Position numbers and translations under genes: made by a program. DNA of 64,000 nt, taken from Methanosphaerula palustris E1-9c (GTDB lineage: Archaea; Halobacteriota; Methanomicrobia; Methanomicrobiales; Methanospirillaceae). Below, piece by piece: positions 61,307-64,000 of this stretch; positions within the stretch are counted from its first letter, which is position 1, and every line of letters begins with the position of its first letter. The notes below the pieces were generated by a model. That model ran no database searches and was not told where the DNA came from. It worked only from the letters and a program-made list of their open reading frames with translations. Location of the stretch: NCBI RefSeq assembly GCF_000021965.1, contig NC_011832.1:1860001-1924000 (forward strand). Direction: 5' to 3'.

Positions 61307-61338
61307 TGAATCATCTCCATCGAATAGATTTTAAGGCC

Positions 61339-61471
61339 CGTCCATCCGGAAACAGGCAGGCGATAGACAAACACCAGATCGTCTGGCCAGCAAGGCAGCG
61401 GCCATCAGCATCTCGGCTTTCCGGATCCTGGAACGCTGAGCATCCACGATATGCCCGAGACCGGCGGTCAG
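61339..61471 (-). pseudogene. Scar of ecfT
   Basis: About 130 bp homologous to ecfT: its 3' end (cgtccatccggaaacaggca, as at 34022-34041), then, after an internal deletion, the region of 34227-34325 (gccatcagcatctcggcttt and atatgcccgaga). It encodes nothing. Confidence 0.7.
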
Positions 61472-61474
61472 GGG

Positions 61475-61697
61475 ACTCGGAGAGGGTTTTGATCAGCAGG
61501 ATCTTTGCGATATAGGGCACACCTTTGAGCAGGAGATGCCCGCCGGGCGAGGAGGGCGATATCAGATGATCGATCACCGGCGCCTGCCCCACACAGATCG
61601 TGTTGATCTCCTGACAGAATGGGGTGAGCGGTTGCTGATAGGTCAGTGCATTCGTGTTTGTTATGGCAATATCCAGGGCTATCGTCTTTGGTGCTCC
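61475..61697 (-). pseudogene. Scar of moxR (5' part)
   Basis: Homologous to 42621-42845, the N-terminal third of moxR, including the P-loop region (tcagcaggatctttgcgata on the plus strand) and the start region. It has frameshifts, and Ile replaces a conserved Gly in the P-loop. It joins directly to the ecfT scar, which marks one large deletion. Confidence 0.72.
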
Positions 61698-61764
61698 ATC
61701 AAATCATCTTGCAGTTCAAACCGTTCAATGAAGAGAGAGGATGAGATCGTTCTCTCTGTCGTGA

Positions 61765-62814
61765 TCATGGGGACCCACTCAGTCCAAGCGAATGGAAGAG
61801 CGCTGAAAACCAGCCGGTGATCGTATCCACCAGACCTAGATTATGCTGTGATGCCGGCGATGACGTCGGTGCCGCGCCCGAATTGTTGCCATTACGGGGA
61901 TGCGCCGGCGTGGATCGGCTGGCAGGATCCAGGGTGGTCGTGTTCGATGGGGTGAAGTCGGAGAGGGACTGCGAACCATAGACATCATAGCCGCTGCTGC
62001 CGGTATCGGAGACCCGGTTGCTCCATGAGATCCCCTGGCCCTGATTGGACTGATCATTGTAGGAGTAGATATTGAAGGCAGCCTTGGTCGTCATATTCTC
62101 AAGGGAGTACTCCACCTTTGCAGCCCCATTGTCCCGCATGCCGGCGAGATTACTGTTAGAACCCAGGGCACCGACGTTCAGGTCGACGAAGAGGAGCGAG
62201 TAGGTGTTGGCCGGGTCCTTCATATCCTCCCCTTCGATCAGGGGATAATTCTCCGGTCCGGCTGGTTTCCAAGCCTGAGGTGCATATATGAAATCAGATC
62301 CTGTGAAGGTCTCGTTCAACGCCCCCTCAGTATAGGTCATATTGCTCAGATCGGGTGGTTGGTTCAGGACAGGAACTGGAACCCACCGATATCCATCTGA
62401 TCGAATATTGACCTTGAAATCGGCGGGAACTTTCCCCTGCACCGCGAGCATCAGAATGAGATCGTCATCAAAACCCCTCCCGCCGGTATCTGATACATAA
62501 AAGAACCCGGACGAACTGGTGGTATTGGTCACCTGCCCGAACGGCTCATTTGGATTGTTCGTAATATGCAGAGAACTTAACCCGCCACCATCAAATTTGA
62601 TATAATAGGTGTTGTTGTGGAAGAGATCAAACCTGGCGCCATCAGTGTTGGAAACCTGGACATTGATATGGTTCTTCGCGGAGATCTGTTCCTTAACGGT
62701 ATCTGCGGCCAGAACCGGCAGAACACATACCAAAACCAGGACCAGGGTCATCACACAGATGAAAGCAGCGAATGATCTTCGGTTTTTTGAAAATTTCACA
62801 GGTCTTTTATTCAT
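61765..62814 (-). CDS. Secreted DUF3344 protein with hydrophobic C-terminal helix (second-block copy)
   Basis: 349 residues: signal peptide (about 1-36, AAFICVMTLVLVLVCVLPVL), DUF3344 (about 42-280: GGGLSSLHITNNP, YVSDTGGRGFDDDLILMLAV, YAPQAWKP, YPLIEGEDMKD), a Thr/Pro/Asn linker identical in long stretches to the 42911 paralogue, and a C-terminal helix (DTITGWFSALFHSLGLSG). The conserved 3' flank between this gene and the moxR scar matches that between 42911 and moxR. Confidence 0.87.
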   Translation of the reverse strand: MNKRPVKFSKNRRSFAAFICVMTLVLVLVCVLPVLAADTVKEQISAKNHINVQVSNTDGARFDLFHNNTYYIKFDGGGLSSLHITNNPNEPFGQVTNTTSSSGFFYVSDTGGRGFDDDLILMLAVQGKVPADFKVNIRSDGYRWVPVPVLNQPPDLSNMTYTEGALNETFTGSDFIYAPQAWKPAGPENYPLIEGEDMKDPANTYSLLFVDLNVGALGSNSNLAGMRDNGAAKVEYSLENMTTKAAFNIYSYNDQSNQGQGISWSNRVSDTGSSGYDVYGSQSLSDFTPSNTTTLDPASRSTPAHPRNGNNSGAAPTSSPASQHNLGLVDTITGWFSALFHSLGLSGSP

Positions 62815-63130
62815 AGAGAGCGCGCCTCCATTCCCATTTTGAGTGATACCTGGAGACTATATTCATAACTAGTATGTAATCAATCTTCGTAAACTTATCA
62901 GATATTTAATCAATTTAATTAACCTTACGAGATCGTTTTTTTGTTCAGAGAGATCCGAAAGCCAGTGCACTTCGTGATAGGATGAGTACGGTGGAAGCAC
63001 GTGTTCAAATAAAAATTCCAGAAATTGCCTCCTCTGTTGTCAGAATTAGAGAGAAGATTCTGGGGAAAACCTGAAATCAAAAGATTTTTGTGGGCGCTCC
63101 TCATAATTAGCCATTGCAGGAGGGATCGCA
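62815..63130. other. Divergent intergenic region
   Basis: 62865-62935 is AT-rich and shares gtaatcaatcttc and ttaattaac with the promoter at 44006-44080; it drives the DUF3344 gene. 62940-63130 shows no gene. A strong ribosome-binding-like tract (gcaggaggga) lies at 63116-63125. Confidence 0.5.
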
Positions 63131-63178
63131 ATAGATTTCCCAACCATTCTCCACACCCTGAAGAGTGTCGACCAGGAG

Positions 63179-63703
63179 TTGAATGATAACGATCTGGCAT
63201 CGGTCTGGGTCAGGCGTGGAGAAGAGAATCTGAAGGATGGCAACTACAGGAAGGCAGCCTGGTGCTTTACGAATGCGATCGAGCGCGAACCAGAGAACAG
63301 TCTGGCATGGATGGGGAAGAGCAGATCCCTCAAACACCTCGGAAAAGAGGAGGAAGCGCTCGCCTGCTATGATCGAGCGATAAAGATCGGACCGCACAAG
63401 TTCGACACCTGGCTTGAGAAGGGATTTGGTCTGATCGATCTCGATCAGCAGGAGGAGGCGATCTGGTGCTTTGAGATCGCCCTGGAGATCAATGCTAAAG
63501 ACAGCACGGCATGGCTGATGAAAGGGCTCTGCCTGAAGGCACTCGATCGATCAGAGGACGCATTGGAGGCGCTCGAATATTCCCTGGACCTTGACCCACA
63601 GCGGGGCACAACCTGGGCGGTGACCGGTGAGGTGATGGATCTTCTCGATCGACCGGACGAGGCGAGGATCTGCAGGGAGACGGCGAAGAAGCTCGGCGTC
63701 TAG
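63179..63703 (+). CDS. Small TPR-repeat protein
   Basis: 174 residues with about four tetratricopeptide repeats (YRKAAWCFTNAIEREPEN, EEALACYDRAIKIGPHK, EEAIWCFEIALEINAKD, DALEALEYSLDLDP), the same Cys-Phe/Tyr style as the TPR protein at 3037. The TTG at 63179 is the only standard start in frame, but the nearest ribosome-binding tract (aggag) ends right at it. The frame stays open upstream, and an ATA at 63131 sits seven bases after a perfect ggagg; that would add 16 residues. A protein-protein interaction role is assumed from the fold. Confidence 0.8.
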   Translation: MNDNDLASVWVRRGEENLKDGNYRKAAWCFTNAIEREPENSLAWMGKSRSLKHLGKEEEALACYDRAIKIGPHKFDTWLEKGFGLIDLDQQEEAIWCFEIALEINAKDSTAWLMKGLCLKALDRSEDALEALEYSLDLDPQRGTTWAVTGEVMDLLDRPDEARICRETAKKLGV

Positions 63704-63717
63704 GCAGGGCACCCAGG

Positions 63718-63725
63718 TATAAATA
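63718..63725 (+). promoter_or_regulatory. TATA box of msrB
   Basis: A perfect tataaata lies 22 bp before the msrB ATG. At the usual archaeal spacing of about 26 bp from the box centre, transcription would begin at or next to the start codon, so the msrB mRNA is probably leaderless. This fits the lack of a ribosome binding site. Confidence 0.6.
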
Positions 63726-63746
63726 GTCCGATGACATCCACCATGC

Positions 63747-64000
63747 ATGGAACAAACGGCAGATGGGACTCATTCGGTACCGATCTTCTCCGTGGCAACC
63801 GGCAGGATCGATATGGTTGAGATGGTCGTGCATACCGACGCCGAATGGCAGCGCCTGCTCACAGAAGACCAGTTTAGAGTGGCACGAAAGAAGGGGACTG
63901 AGCCGGCCGGCACCGGGATTTATGCCCATTGCGAAGCAAAAGGGATCTATACCTGTGTCTGCTGCGGAACCGACCTCTTCTCCTCAGCGAAGAAGTTCGA
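63747..64000 (+). CDS. msrB: Peptide methionine sulfoxide reductase B, N-terminal part (partial)
   Basis: 84 codons to the window edge. After a short N-terminal extension the sequence follows MsrB: TDAEWQRLLTEDQFRVARKK, GTEPAGTGIYAHCEAKGIYT and CVCCGTDLFSSAKKF, with the CxxC that holds the structural zinc. MsrB reduces methionine-R-sulfoxide in proteins using thioredoxin-type donors. The catalytic Cys lies beyond the window. Confidence 0.88.
   Translation, partial: MEQTADGTHSVPIFSVATGRIDMVEMVVHTDAEWQRLLTEDQFRVARKKGTEPAGTGIYAHCEAKGIYTCVCCGTDLFSSAKKF

Noticed and set aside
1-64000. Insertion sequences, prophage, integron or tRNA genes
   Set aside because: No transposase, integrase or phage structural motif and no convincing cloverleaf were seen. 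Reading by eye is not a substitute for tRNAscan-type or IS database searches.

Overview
The window looks like chromosomal DNA of a methanogenic archaeon of the order Methanomicrobiales, probably close to Methanosphaerula or Methanoregula. This is an inference from three things: the abundance of large secreted PKD/DUF3344/CBM6 proteins, archaeal TATA-box promoters with oligo-T terminators, and AGGTGA-type ribosome binding sites. No rRNA, tRNA, CRISPR array or intact transposase was seen.

Layout. 1-4.5 kb is ordinary: the end of an unidentified gene, a methyltransferase with a small partner gene, a 14-TM drug exporter and a TPR protein. 4.6-19.1 kb holds two giant surface proteins (A, 2554 aa; B, about 1732 aa) and a small DUF3344 protein. 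19.1-24.7 kb is an accessory island with a RelE-type toxin-antitoxin pair, two MNT/HepT loci whose HepT toxin genes are both broken, and a three-gene Fe-S protein / GTPase / ABC-ATPase operon. 24.8-34.0 kb has DUF3344 proteins with dockerin-like or membrane-anchored C-termini and an ICMT-like methyltransferase. 34.0-38.4 kb is an ECF transporter operon (T, fused A-A', S) preceded by a DUF3344 protein whose two halves are swapped and by a short TiaS-like DDTD protein. 38.5-42.8 kb is a MoxR/DUF58/VWA/BatD-like operon, followed by another DUF3344 protein (42.9-44.0 kb). 44.4-62.8 kb is a second, shrunken copy of the same neighbourhood: giant protein C (3295 aa), a small DUF3344 protein, a PKD/DUF3344/dockerin protein, a Thr-rich anchored DUF3344 protein and a last DUF3344 protein. 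Between them lie scars of the island, of the dockerin gene and of the ecfT-moxR segment. The window ends with a TPR gene and the start of msrB.

Main message. The DUF3344 domain occurs about 19 times here, embedded with PKD, SBBP, beta-helix, CBM6 and dockerin-like modules and Thr/Pro linkers. The locus has expanded by block duplication, tandem duplication, domain shuffling and sequence homogenisation, while copies of the non-surface genes were deleted. The products are probably an extracellular or cell-envelope adhesion and carbohydrate-binding repertoire. The swapped DUF3344 protein inside an ECF operon is the one place where the domain is tied to a defined process (uptake of a small molecule or metal), and it is the best lead on what DUF3344 does.
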